The notes: a model not told the origin generated them from the letters alone. Numbered from the stretch's first letter, positions 46,701 through 57,793 are shown. The stretch is DNA of 64,000 nt from Tillus elongatus (GCA_964006375.1 OZ023264.1:11728225-11792224), one strand, 5' to 3'. Program-made: numbers and translations.

Positions 46701-48697
46701 AATGTGACCCTGTTAGTTTGCACGTTAGCCACTCTTATGGGTATTGTCCTCTTCGGGTCTACTAAGCATCGTGCGACGAGGGCACCATCAGGTCTATCTT
46801 TTAGGGGCTCCGCTATGAGAGCAGACATACCATCAAGTTTCTTCTCTAGCCTGGCTCTGACAATCTTCTCACTGTTACCAGGAATCCGTGTATCCTCGTC
46901 GACAATAAGTCTCACCCTGAGATTAGCTTCGCCTGCTGTTGGAGATAAATACAACTCTTCGTTGCCGATTCTCAAAATCTTATTTTGGAAGTCTACTGAC
47001 AGGACATCGAAATCTTCCATTAAATCCAGGCCCAGAATAAATTCGTCGACGATTTCTGCGACGACAGCCCTTACCTGTAGCTCAGTACTGCCCAGCCTAA
47101 TGAAAACAGTGGCCTCTCCATGCACAGGTATCCTATCTCCTTTTGCCGTCTCCAACACAGGCTGTTTGTTGGTCGTGAGTGCGGACCTGTTTGGCAACAT
47201 GTCTGGACGTACAACGGATCTAGTAGCACCAGTATCGATGGTGAAACTGCATTGTCTTCCGTCTATGCTGCCAGGTATAACGAGGCTCTCGCGGTAGCGT
47301 CGGATAGTGGAGACCCTGACCTTGGGGCCCTGGGTCTCGCATGCCACGTGTCGCCCACCTACACTGGCGTCAGGTCGTTTTCCCTGATGGCGCTCCCTGT
47401 TGGTATATTCTTGTCTTCTGCGAGCCACCTGTTGGGTTTGTAAGCACTGCCTACTTATGTGGCCTTTCCTACCACACTTGTAACATTCTATGTCTGACCA
47501 ACCTGCTTTCGTTTTACGTGCTCCGACCGTTGCAGTGAGCTTGCTTATGGCTTCTTTTATCATTTTCATTTCTTGCCTTAGTTCCGCTGTCGTGTCTGCA
47601 AATTCCTCTATCTCCTTCACCTCGCGCAGCCTGTTGCGGCGAGGTTGAGATGCATTCTTCGCTGCTTCAAATTCCAAGCCATAAATTACGCAGTCCGTAA
47701 GTGTTTTCAACCTTCCGAGCCTTAAAGCTTGTTGCATTTCATTATCAAGTACCCCATCGATGAAGGTCTGGACGGTTATCTGGTTGACAAATTCTTCTGG
47801 GGCTTGGGGATATGCCAGTCGCACAAGTTTCTCCACTTCGGCACTAAATTCTTGCAGCGTCTCATTTGGCTTCTGGACCCTTGACTTTAGTTGTGTCTGG
47901 TAGACCTGGCTCATGTACTTGTTACCATATCTCAAATCTAGGGCCTGTATCACTGTTAAGTAGTTTTGCTGTTTCGACTCCGGGATGTTCTGGAGGATTT
48001 CTAGGGCTTTACCTCGAAGCGAGAGAATTAGAGCAGTGGCTGCCTGTTGTTCGCTCCACCCATTGCTGAGAGCTGCCGCCTCAAACTGCCTCCTGTACAT
48101 GGGCCACGATGTTTCTCCGTCAAAAGTCGGCGGCTTTAGGGTTCCATTAAGCTGCTGCACGGCTGGCATATCTTCTTCCGGACGATTTTGAACTGGAGAC
48201 ATTCCAGTAACTCCTCTTGGCTGAGTTCTATCAGTCTGACCCATCACCTGTTCTGTCAGTTCTTTATGTCTGATGTCTGTGCCTTTCATCATCATCTTTA
48301 TTTGTTCTTTCAATCCTTCAACTTCTTCCCATTGTTTATTCATTTCCTCTGTTACATTTTCTACTTTCCTGTTCACCACTCCTATTGCATTTTCCACATC
48401 TTCTACTTTCTTGTCCACATGTTCTATTTGTTCGTTGATCTGTTCAATTTCTTCTTTTACATCGACTCTCATATTGTGGAACATACTTCGGAGGTCTTCT
48501 TTGTCTTCTTCACGTTGCTTCTTGAGTTCTTCTTTATCTTCTTGTCGTCGTTGTTCGTCTTCTTCGCGGTGCTTCTTGATGTCTTCTTTATCTTCTTGTC
48601 GTCTTCTCTCGTCTTCTTCGCGTTGTCTTTTCAGTAAGTCCATCAACTCTTTGATTTCAGCCATCTTGTCGTAGTCAGTCGATCTAGTGTTTACCAT
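43751..48697 (-). CDS. Gag-Pol polyprotein of Ty3/gypsy element
   Basis: 1648 codons in one frame. Codons 10-145 are a long charged coiled coil with tandem 'REEDE..RQEDKE' repeats. 185-345 resembles the gag capsid region. A CCHC zinc knuckle lies at C405, C408, H413 and C418. The aspartic protease has D488-T-G-A. The reverse transcriptase spans about 760-960, with 'FCVDYRKLND', D842 in 'STLDLKSGY' and YLDD at 905-908. RNase H has D1054, E1095 and D1120. The integrase has H1296, H1303, C1333 and C1336, then D1365, D1425 and E1461 (35 residues between the last two). The C-terminal region has 'GDAVWLYQPTRRKGLSPKL' and no obvious chromodomain. Every catalytic residue checked is present, so this copy may be active. 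The exact gypsy clade was not determined. Confidence 0.96.
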   Translation of the reverse strand: MVNTRSTDYDKMAEIKELMDLLKRQREEDERRRQEDKEDIKKHREEDEQRRQEDKEELKKQREEDKEDLRSMFHNMRVDVKEEIEQINEQIEHVDKKVEDVENAIGVVNRKVENVTEEMNKQWEEVEGLKEQIKMMMKGTDIRHKELTEQVMGQTDRTQPRGVTGMSPVQNRPEEDMPAVQQLNGTLKPPTFDGETSWPMYRRQFEAAALSNGWSEQQAATALILSLRGKALEILQNIPESKQQNYLTVIQALDLRYGNKYMSQVYQTQLKSRVQKPNETLQEFSAEVEKLVRLAYPQAPEEFVNQITVQTFIDGVLDNEMQQALRLGRLKTLTDCVIYGLEFEAAKNASQPRRNRLREVKEIEEFADTTAELRQEMKMIKEAISKLTATVGARKTKAGWSDIECYKCGRKGHISRQCLQTQQVARRRQEYTNRERHQGKRPDASVGGRHVACETQGPKVRVSTIRRYRESLVIPGSIDGRQCSFTIDTGATRSVVRPDMLPNRSALTTNKQPVLETAKGDRIPVHGEATVFIRLGSTELQVRAVVAEIVDEFILGLDLMEDFDVLSVDFQNKILRIGNEELYLSPTAGEANLRVRLIVDEDTRIPGNSEKIVRARLEKKLDGMSALIAEPLKDRPDGALVARCLVDPKRTIPIRVANVQTNRVTLKKGEVIATCEPIDRVTLSRKVTPTALDRRLPVEMVERFKNSWGQLNDMEMEMALKFVLEEADIFAQDKITGRTSLVQHRINTGDARPIRQPPRRLPFAKQSEIKAMVNEMLEDGVIEESNSPWSSPVVLVTKKDGTMRFCVDYRKLNDVTKKDSYPLPRIDDTLNTLAGSKWFSTLDLKSGYWQVELHKDDKEKTAFSTGNGLYQFKVMPFGLCNAPATFERLMELVLRGLTWETCLVYLDDVMVIGGTFDEHLSNLKQVFSRLRGANLQLNPKKCVLFQKKVNFLGHVVSEKGIETDPEKIKAVRDWPVPRNKHEVRSFLGLCSYYRRFVKYFSSIAKPLHSLTENKAEFIWSPDCQESFRELKHRLLTAPVLAYPQDEGLFILDTDASQYGIGAVLSQLQAGEEVVIGYFSKTFGKAERNYCVTRKELLAVVRSIEHFHSFLYGRTFRVRSDHSALQWLLNFRNPEGQIARWIEKLQSYDFRIEHRRGRSHANADSLSRRPCSVHECKFCERQENKEIDKVTHQIKQLVAGQENNTDLDVNLEYIRDAQKTDPDLKNIREWLQKGKRPEWHDVSRFGAEVKGYWLQWDSLCLKNDMITRKWETADGRDCIYQTVVPSECISSVLQELHNSRSGGHFGVNRTLARVRDRFYWINCRRSVEEWCKRCDQCASKKGPKTRSRGKMMQYISGTPWERVAVDIAGPFPITESGNRYIMVAMDYFSKWPEVAPIPNQEATTVAEALMENVISRHGVPLEIHTDQGRNFESEVWKSLMDLLGIKKTRTTPLHPQSDGMVERHNRTINQYLAMFVDENQRTWDKLIPLFLLAYRSSQHESTGYTPSMMLTGREMRLPIDMTRPPPNEDIADLATLPEYVADLEGKLRTIHRCVRDRLLLSSDRMKMRLDRRATPHTFKEGDAVWLYQPTRRKGLSPKLQKPWEGPYLVTKKINDLVYRIQLSPRTKPKVVHIERLSPYRGNELQVGGR

Positions 48698-48741
48698 TTA
48701 CAGCTAGCTTAGTTGTCCACTTCTTCACTCACTTATCCCAC

Positions 48742-48754
48742 ACTTCTGACACCA
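48742..48754 (-). other. Primer binding site (leucine tRNA type)
   Basis: Minus strand TGGTGTCAGAAGT starts three bases after the 5' LTR. It resembles the complement of the 3' end of leucine tRNAs (...CTGACACCA). Confidence 0.7.
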
Positions 48755-48757
48755 AAT

Positions 48758-49495
48758 TGTTGCGTTTTCTCCGGGTTCTGGATAAGTGAGACTTTAAATT
48801 TTAACAAAACAACTTTATTTACACTCTAAATATGGATACAATAAAATTTCTAGAATGTCTCTCTCACAAAACACTTAATTTACTGTCTACAATTACTACT
48901 CTCAACAAAAGTCACTAATCTGGTACTACAGTCACTACTCTCTTAACACTTTACACTGCTTCAAGTCACTACCACATTCTCTTCCTGAACTGAACTCGGG
49001 CTGGCTTGCTTTCGCTTTTATATACTCGCCGTACCTTCCCCTCCTTTCTAGAGCATTCCATTCCAGAACGTTCCAGAACCTTCTTTTACTAGAAGGTTCT
49101 GTGAATGCAGATCGGTCCCGTGTGTATACAGGGGGATGTATATACAGGGTGATCCAAATGTGGTCACCACTCCTATGTTACACAAGAGGTGTTTCTCGAA
49201 CTATAAGATCTCTCTGCGTATACAGGGTGTAAGGGTTTCTCTGCGTATACAGGGTGTATATACAGGGTGTTCGGAATGTGCAGACCTCAGTTATCCGTTC
49301 CGACGGGGTACAAGTTGGTAACTTCGTTATTTCTGGTCCTAGAGGGTTGAGACTTCGCCCGAGGGGGGTCACCCCAGGCACCCCCAGGGGGGTGGGGAGG
49401 CGGTGTTGCCAGATTGTGCAAAAATTCCCAGATGTTGGGGAAATTCTGGAGATGTGGCAACACCGCACCTACGTCTATTGAAGTGCTTTGTAACA
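48758..49495 (-). repeat. Gypsy 5' LTR
   Basis: 738 bp and practically identical to the 3' LTR. The TATA-like box lies at about 49014-49024. Transcription would run leftward into the gag-pol ORF. Confidence 0.94.
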
Positions 49496-49550
49496 ATATT
49501 GTAATATAGATCAGTAGATGCAAATATCGTGTGATCAAATAATAAAAGTC

Positions 49551-49857
49551 TGGACGCAGCAAGTGCGTTAGGGAAGTGAATTCTCATAAAAATGTTTTTA
49601 ATAGTAAATATGTCTCTTTAATGCAAGCAGGCATCAATTCTGTATAACCCATATAGTAGAAACAATGTAACCATATATGTCAAAATAACTTATTGTTTGA
49701 AAATGTACATACATTTTCCGAAAATAAACTTTAAATGTTTCCGAGAAAACTGGTTGCCTAGCCGATGAACCTTAGGTTAATAGCCAATTTAGTTATTGAA
49801 TTTTGAAGCATTTATTGAAAATTCGCGACCAAAACGCACTTACTGCGTCTCGATTTT
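49551..49857. repeat. MITE, GGACGCAGCAAGTGCG family
   Basis: Begins 'TCTGGACGCAGCAAGTGCG' and ends 'CGCACTTACTGCGTCTCGA'. Confidence 0.7.
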
Positions 49858-50733
49858 TTTACAAACATTCAAAATGCAAAAACGCAATAAGTAATGTTCA
49901 AAAAATAATTTTATGTATCACCAACGACATATGGGCCACCTTGTGATTGTCAAAATAATTTCATAAGATGGAGCTCCAGACACCCAATAAGTAACATATA
50001 CAGTTTTTTCTCGTATCTTGCATAATAACAATTATATTAAGCTTTATCCTAGAAGTGCGTCACCCGGTATATACATAAACAGAAAGTAAACCCGAATATG
50101 GATTCTAGGGGGGCTGGTTTGCGCTTATTTGAAGAAATCTTTTTAGAATTCAAAAATCGCAGCCTCATTGACGATTTTTTCTACGAAAATTAGCTATAAA
50201 TTAATAACCGTTAAATAAATTTAACTAAAACTACTGCCAAAGCATCAGAGAGGAGGGTCTATTTGAGATGAATTTTCTGGAATTTTTTTTGTAAAATGAA
50301 GGGCAATGATAGTTAAAGCTAAAACTCAAGTGTTTGTAGAACACCCTTTACATAATCTGTATGTCTTTGCTTAAATGTTGCCAATTTTGATGTTTCAAAT
50401 CGCAACTTTGACGTTTTGAGGAAAACCGCAAATTTTTTTCTTCAAATGCCCATAACATTTTTGTCTTTAAACCTACAGCCCTAAATTTTTGCAAATGGTT
50501 TAACTTTTATAATACAAACACGTTTACCAAATTTGGCTGCCCTTACTTTGTTATTTCCGGAGATATAAATTTTTCTCGAAAGAAAACAGAATTTTTTCCG
50601 GGAAAACCTAGGCCAATTTTTCTGGTTAACGAACTTGTCCAAACCACTTACAAAAGGGAGGAACTCAACAAATTTAATAAAAATTGGCCCATTATTTTTT
50701 TGAGTTATCGGTGTGATACACACACACACACAC

Positions 50734-50737
<4 letters not shown>
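49858..50737 (-). repeat. Segment C and R1 right arm, inverted
   Basis: 49860-50070 is segment C; 50100-50715 is R1 in inverse orientation, ending in (CA)n. Confidence 0.65.

Positions 50738-50809
<72 letters not shown>
50738..50809. repeat. (TA)n microsatellite
   Basis: About 72 bp after (CA)n at 50718-50736. Confidence 0.97.
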
Positions 50810-50812
<3 letters not shown>

Positions 50813-51927
50813 TTGAAACTGACCCTGGATATGGGTTCTAGGGCGCCTAGTTCGTGCTCCTTTGAAAATTTTTTGGTAAATTCAAAAATCTTGATCTCCT
50901 CATTAGTGAATTATTTAAAGAAAATTCACTAAAACAAGCACTCGTCAAGCCTCGGGAAAAGCCTTTGACTGTATTAAATATGAAACGGCTTCAATAAGTC
51001 AGGGCAAGAACAAACAACGAGATATGCTATTCAAAATGAATTAATGAATTAAGTCATAAAGGTTTTCATCTCTTCTTTAATAAATTATTTTTTATACAAA
51101 AACTCGCTAAAAAATTTATCAGAATAACAACAATCTGATCAGATAACGGTAAAGTGAAATGATAAAAAAATTTTTGGCACGTAGGCTACTCTTTATGACA
51201 AAACGTACCAAAACAATGAAAGATATCAATTTTTTTCTCACAGAAATGCATTACAATTCGATGAAAAATGCAAAAATTCAATAACATAAGCGATGTTCTA
51301 TTAAAAAGGAAAGTGTGTATCACCAACCACTTATGGTCCACTCTGTGATTATTAAGATAATTTTATAAGATGCAGCTCAAAACACCCTATAACCAACGTA
51401 TACAATTTTTGCTCGTATCTTGTATATAAACGAAAATAGTGAGTTTTACCGTAGAAATGCGTCATCCTGTATATGTGTAAACAGAGGAAAACTGAAACTT
51501 ACCCCGTGTATGGGTTTTAAGGATTCTATTTCGCGCTCATTTGAAGAAATCTTTTCTAAATTCATAAGTGGCTGTCTTCTTAAGGACGAATTTTTTCTAC
51601 GAAAATTTGCTAAAATAGAAGCTATTAAACCATAAACTCTAGAGCTGAAACTACTGATAAAGCATCAGAATTGTGGTCTATTTGAATTGGATTTTCCGAA
51701 AATATTTTAATAAAATGAAGGACATGGTGGTTGAAGCTGAAACTTAAGGCTTTGTCAAACACACTTATTACGACATTTACTCTACAAAATCCGTATTTGT
51801 TTCAGATTCGTTGTCTGAAAATTGCAAATTTTGACGTTTCAAATCGCGATTTTGACGTTTTAAGAAGAACAATTATAAAATATTTTTTCTGCTACTTTCT
51901 GACCTTTTTGGGCCAAGAAAACTTAAC
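50810..51927 (-). repeat. R1 left arm, segment C, second R1 right arm
   Basis: 50810-50930 is the left arm of the copy around the TA array. 51220-51480 is segment C. 51570-51927 is the right arm of another inverted R1 copy that continues after the retrozyme at 53178. Confidence 0.6.
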
Positions 51928-51939
51928 TGTTGTATGTAA
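51928..51939. other. Target duplication of the retrozyme insertion, left
   Basis: TGTTGTATGTAA, repeated exactly at 53166-53177. The unoccupied R1 copy at 35389-35400 carries a single instance. Confidence 0.9.
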
Positions 51940-51963
51940 GTAAGACTAGATGCATTCTCGCAA

Positions 51964-52024
51964 CAATTAGAACCGTAGACCGGTTTCGCTCTCATTAGAG
52001 CTCTTCAGTACGGCATACTAATTG
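51964..52024 (-). ncRNA. Type I hammerhead ribozyme, array unit 1
   Basis: Read on the minus strand: distal stem I CAATTAG/CTAATTG, an internal loop (TATG and TT), proximal stem I CCGTA/TACGG, core CTGAAGA, stem II GCTCT/AGAGC with loop AATG, GAA, self-complementary stem III ACC/GGT, and cleavage after GTC. All conserved core bases are present. The loopless 3-bp stem III implies that cleavage works best in tandem (dimeric) transcripts. Confidence 0.92.
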
Positions 52025-52270
52025 CAGCAAAAATGCACCAAAAATAACACGGCTATCGTATAGCCAGTCTTAAAACACTAAGTGAGTAGCGAACGTGTCG
52101 CCACCTAGTTCGGAACCAAGTACTTGTTGTCACGCCCGCTCCAAATAATACAGAGTATTAAAAATAGAGACGGTATACAACTAACTAACAATTTAAAAAA
52201 ATTGTTAGCCCTGGCCCATTTCTACCCCAATATAGGGACAAAGTATGTAAGACTAGATGCATTCTCGCAA

Positions 52271-52331
52271 CAATTAGAACCGTAGACCGGTTTCGCTCTC
52301 ATTAGAGCTCTTCAGTACGGCATACTAATTG
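52271..52331 (-). ncRNA. Type I hammerhead ribozyme, array unit 2
   Basis: Same sequence as the unit 1 ribozyme, 307 bp further on. Cleavage at units 1 and 2 would release a 307-nt RNA. Confidence 0.92.
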
Positions 52332-52577
52332 CAGCAAAAATGCACCAAAAATAACACGGCTATCGTATAGCCAGTCTTAAAACACTAAGTGAGTAGCGAA
52401 CGTGTCGCCACCTAGTTCGGAACCAAGTACTTGTTGTCACGCCCGCTCCAAATAATACAGAGTATTAAAAATAGAGACGGTATACAACTAACTAACAATT
52501 TAAAAAAATTGTTAGCCCTGGCCCATTTCTACCCCAATATAGGGACAAAGTATGTAAGACTAGATGCATTCTCGCAA

Positions 52578-52638
52578 CAATTAGAACCGTAGACCGGTTT
52601 CGCTCTCATTAGAGCTCTTCAGTACGGCATACTAATTG
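52578..52638 (-). ncRNA. Type I hammerhead ribozyme, array unit 3
   Basis: Same sequence as units 1 and 2. Unit 4 (from 52885) keeps only the 3' half of the motif because of the inversion junction near 52930. Confidence 0.92.
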
Positions 52639-52685
52639 CAGCAAAAATGCACCAAAAATAACACGGCTATCGTATAGCCAGTCTT

Positions 52686-53165
52686 AAAACACTAAGTGAG
52701 TAGCGAACGTGTCGCCACCTAGTTCGGAACCAAGTACTTGTTGTCACGCCCGCTCCAAATAATACAGAGTATTAAAAATAGAGACGGTATACAACTAACT
52801 AACAATTTAAAAAAATTGTTAGCCCTGGCCCATTTCTACCCCAATATAGGGACAAAGTATGTAAGACTAGATGCATTCTCGCAACAATTAGAACCGTAGA
52901 CCGGTTTCGCTCTCATTAGAGCTCTTCAGTACGCTCTAATGAGAGCGAAACCGGTCTACGGTTCTAATTGTTGCGAGAATGCATCTAGTCTTACATACTT
53001 TGTCCCTATATTGGGGTAGAAATGGGCCAGGGCTAACAATTTTTTTAAATTGTTAGTTAGTTGTATACCGTCTCTATTTTTAATACTCTGTATTATTTGG
53101 AGCGGGCGTGACAACAAGTACTTGGTTCCGAACTAGGTGGCGACACGTTCGCTACTCACTTAGTG
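52686..53165. repeat. Inverted junction ending the retrozyme array
   Basis: About 235-bp arms (52686-52920 and 52931-53165) are inverted copies of the same unit region, separated by about 10 bases. Confidence 0.85.
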
Positions 53166-53177
53166 TGTTGTATGTAA

Positions 53178-53530
53178 TATTTAGTTGGTTTTGTTAACGA
53201 CACAAAATATTTTGTTCTTGTGCTTTCCTCTGATCACCAGTGGCACCCAACTTTTTTTTCCTTAAATGCCTAAAAGTTACTCCTTTTAACGTAGATATCT
53301 GAATTTCGGCATAGAGCAAGTTTGATAGTATAAACGCATATGCCAAATTTTGTTGTCATAGCTTTGTTATTTTCGAAGATACAAACAGTTTCCGAAAGAA
53401 AACCCAAAATTTTCCCGGAAAAACGAGTCCAATTTTCCCGACTAATGAACTTATCCAAGCCACTTACAAAATAAAGACACCTACCAAATTTCATCCAAAT
53501 CGGCCCATTATTTTTTGAGTTTTCGGTGTG
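53178..53530 (-). repeat. R1 right arm, continuation after retrozyme
   Basis: Resumes R1 exactly where 51927 leaves off ('TATTTAGTTGGTTTTG') and ends at a short (AT)n, 53531-53549. Confidence 0.75.
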
Positions 53531-53549
53531 ATATATATATATATATATG
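53531..53549. repeat. Short (AT)n run
   Basis: 19 bp between the R1 end and the DD34D mariner. Confidence 0.9.
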
Positions 53550-53558
53550 TATGTTTTT

Positions 53559-54949
<1,391 letters not shown>

Positions 54950-55025
54950 TCAGAAAGATTTCCGCGGTCTTTAATGTGAGACATACTTGGTTCTCGGGTT
55001 TAACCGCGTCCAGAATTTATGGAAA

Positions 55026-55065
55026 CTCGACGTTTCGGCTCCTGTTTTAGAGCCATTTTCAAGAG
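55026..55065 (-). ncRNA. Hammerhead-like motif in PLE terminus
   Basis: Minus strand: stem I CTC/GAG, core TTGAAAA, stem II GGCTC/GAGCC-type, GAA, AC/GT and C. Same U3/A8 variant as at 5314-5354. Confidence 0.5.
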
Positions 55066-55312
55066 GTAAAGGAAATATGTAAGGACACTCTAAGGCCTCA
55101 ATATGCCTACTCCTTAGAGTGATGGACAAAGGTGGGTAAAGGAAATATGTAAGGACACTCTAAGGCCTCAATCTGCCTACTCCTTAGAGTGGTGGACAAA
55201 GGTGGGTAAAGGAAATATGTAAGGACACTCTAAGGCCTCAATCTGCCTACTCCTTAGAGCGGTGGACAAAGGTAGGTAAATGAAATATGTAAGGACACTC
55301 TAAGGCCTCAAC
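55065..55312. repeat. 70-bp tandem repeat, about four units
   Basis: The phrase GGTAAAGGAAATATGT or a close variant starts at 55065, 55135, 55205 and 55275, a constant 70-bp spacing. Confidence 0.93.
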
Positions 55313-55459
55313 AACCCAACCCACCTTTGTCCACCGCTCTAAGGAGTAGGCAGATTGAGGCCTTAGAGTGTCCTCACATATTTCCTTTACCCACCTTGGT
55401 CCATCACTTTAAGGAGTAGGCAGATTGAGGCCTTAGAGTGTCCTTACATATTTCCTTTA

Positions 55460-55500
55460 CCTCTTGAAAATGGCTCCAAAATAGGAGCCGAAACGTCGAG
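55460..55500 (+). ncRNA. Hammerhead-like motif in PLE terminus
   Basis: Plus-strand partner of 55026-55065: core TTGAAAA, stem II GGCTCC/GGAGCC, GAA, AC/GT, C, GAG. Confidence 0.5.
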
Positions 55501-55544
55501 TTTCCATATATTCTGGACGCGGTTTAACCCGAGAACTAAGTATG

Positions 55545-55970
<426 letters not shown>

Positions 55971-56281
55971 GGGACGCAGCAAGTGCGTTATGGTAGTGAA
56001 TTTTCATAAAAATGTTTTTAATAGCAAATATGTGTGTTTTTTTCAGAAAGCAGGCATCAAATTTGGTTACCAGTATAACCTATATAGTAAAAACAATGTG
56101 CCATGTTTTATGAAAATAAATTCATTGTTTGAAAACGTACAAAAATTTCCGAAAGTAAACTTCAAAACCGAAATAATCCGTTTCTTGGTCAACCTTATAG
56201 GTTAATAGCAAATTGAGCCTTTCAAATATGAATCATTTAATAAAAATTCGCTACCATAACGCACTTGCTGCGTCCAGAAGT
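55971..56281. repeat. MITE, GGACGCAGCAAGTGCG family
   Basis: Begins 'CGGGACGCAGCAAGTGCG' and ends 'AACGCACTTGCTGCGTCCAGA'-like sequence. Both ends are well preserved, and the inverted ends extend through 'TAATAGCAAAT'/'AATAGCAAATTGAG' type sequence. Confidence 0.75.
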
Positions 56282-57198
56282 TCTTTACTTACAAACATGC
56301 ATTATATTTCGATGGAAAATTCGAAAACATAAGCGTTTTCGACATTTTTTTTAATATTTGTATCACCAACGACTTATGGGCCAGCCTGTGATTGCAGAAA
56401 TATTTTTTTAAGATGTAGCCCCAGACACCCTATAATTAATGTATACAATTTTTTTCATATCTTGTAGAATAACGGATATATTGAGTTTTATTGATTTTTT
56501 ACGAAAATTCGACAAAAGTTATATACCATTAAACGATAAACTCTACAGCTAAGGCTACTGCCAAGCATCAGAGAAAGGGTCTATTTGAACTGAATTTTGT
56601 GGAAACATTTTAGAAAAATGAAGGACATTGACTCTTGAAACTAAGTCTTCAGGGTTTGTAAAACATTCTTCTTGAGACATTTTCTTTCCATAGCCCGTAT
56701 TAGATTCAAGTTCTTTGCCTAAATGTTGTGAATTTTGACGTTTTAAATTGTCATTTTGACGTTTTGAGGAAAACCCTAATTTATTTTTCTTTAAATGCCT
56801 ATAACTTTTTTTGCCTTTTGATCTACAGCGCTAAATTTTGGTAGGTAATTTACCTATAGCGATATAAAACGATGTACCAAATTTAGTTGCCCTTACTTTG
56901 TTATTTCCGGAGATATGATTATTTTTTCTAAATAAAACACAAAATTTTCCGTGAAAACCTCGACCGATTTTCCTGGATAACGAACCTATCCAAGCCACTT
57001 ACAAAAGGAAGGTATTCACTAAATTTTGTCAAAAACGGACCATTATTTTTTGAGTTATCGGTGTGATACTAGGGGGGCTAATTAGCGCTCATTTGAAGAC
57101 ATTTTTTCAAAATTCAAAAGTCGGGATCTCCGCATTAGTGCATTTTTTTAAAGAAAATTCACTAAAAAAAGATAACATTGTAATATGAATATATAGAA

Positions 57199-57204
<6 letters not shown>
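56282..57204 (-). repeat. Segment C and inverted R1 arms
   Basis: 56290-56480 is segment C. 56490-57065 is an inverted R1 right arm, and 57066-57165 is the left arm with no TA between them. Confidence 0.65.

Positions 57205-57291
<87 letters not shown>
57205..57291. repeat. (TA)n microsatellite
   Basis: About 87 bp on the left of a PLE terminus. Confidence 0.97.
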
Positions 57292-57295
<4 letters not shown>

Positions 57296-57431
57296 GATCT
57301 AACGTTAGATCCTTGAGAATGGAATAAACTTTTCCGAAAGCTCGGCTTTTAATAAAGAGTTTTATTTTGCAACTGACGGCTTTCCCACAACTTTTTAAGT
57401 AAATAACACTATTACCGTCACGAAAACTTAA

Positions 57432-57435
<4 letters not shown>
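57292..57435 (+). repeat. Isolated PLE-type terminus between two TA arrays
   Basis: Matches, inverted, the 37317-37410 PLE terminus ('GAATGGAATAAACTTTTCC', 'CGGCTTTCCCACAA', 'ATAACACTATTACCGTCACG'). About 40 bp ('AATAAAGAGTTTTATTTTGC') are extra here. Confidence 0.65.
57310..57345 (+). ncRNA. Hammerhead-like motif in PLE terminus
   Basis: Core TTGAGAA, stem II GGAA/TTCC, GAA, minimal stem III AG/CT and C. Stem I is weak (CC/GG). Position 8 is A and position 3 is U, as in the other PLE family. Confidence 0.4.

Positions 57436-57502
<67 letters not shown>
57436..57502. repeat. (TA)n microsatellite
   Basis: About 67 bp on the right of the PLE terminus, leading into an R1 left arm (57503-57640). 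Confidence 0.97.
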
Positions 57503-57505
<3 letters not shown>

Positions 57506-57656
57506 ATATAAAAATCGAAACTGACCTCGGATATGTGTTCTAGAGGGCCTAATTAGCGCTCATTTGAAGAAACTTTTTCAAAATTCAAAAGTCAGGATCT
57601 CCTCAACAGTGATTTTTTAAAAGAAAATTCATTAAAATTAGCTGTTTCACGCATGA

Positions 57657-57657
57657 C

Positions 57658-57704
<47 letters not shown>

Positions 57705-57793
57705 AAAAAAAAAAAAAAAAAAAAAAAATAAATAAATAAATAAAAAAAATAAAAAATAAAAAATAATAATAATAATAATAAAAAAAAAAAAAA
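57657..57793. repeat. A-rich low-complexity tract
   Basis: A long poly-A run broken by TAAA and TAATAA units. It could be a retroposon tail, but no body is recognised upstream beyond the R1 arm. Confidence 0.8.

Larger units (their letters stand above)
42971..49499 (-). mobile_element. Ty3/gypsy LTR retrotransposon, structurally intact
   Basis: Two 738-bp LTRs (42975-43712 and 48758-49495) start TG and end CA. They flank one uninterrupted gag-pol ORF, with a polypurine tract and a leucine-tRNA-type primer site in the expected places. A 4-bp ATAT target duplication lies outside the LTRs. Only one LTR difference was noted by eye (43581 region T versus C), so the insertion is very young. There is no env. 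Confidence 0.95.
51940..53165 (-). mobile_element. Retrozyme-like hammerhead tandem array
   Basis: Three complete tandem units of exactly 307 bp (unit phase marked by GACTAGATGC at 51944, 52251, 52558 and 52865), then a truncated fourth unit joined to an inverted partial unit (52931-53165). The units look identical by eye. No unit encodes a protein. Each full unit contains a complete type I hammerhead ribozyme on the minus strand. The 12-bp target duplication and the known empty site show it inserted as a mobile DNA unit. This matches the published description of animal retrozymes: short tandem non-coding retroelements transcribed into self-cleaving, circularising RNAs. Here the RNA monomer would be 307 nt. 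Confidence 0.88.

Noticed and set aside
46557..47297. 246-codon plus-strand ORF
   Set aside because: It is the antisense shadow of the gypsy gag-pol frame; several similar shadows between 43.9 and 48.7 kb were dropped for the same reason.
51940..53165. CRISPR array or plain satellite
   Set aside because: The units are 307 bp with no spacers, in eukaryotic sequence. The ribozyme fold and target duplication fit a retrozyme better.
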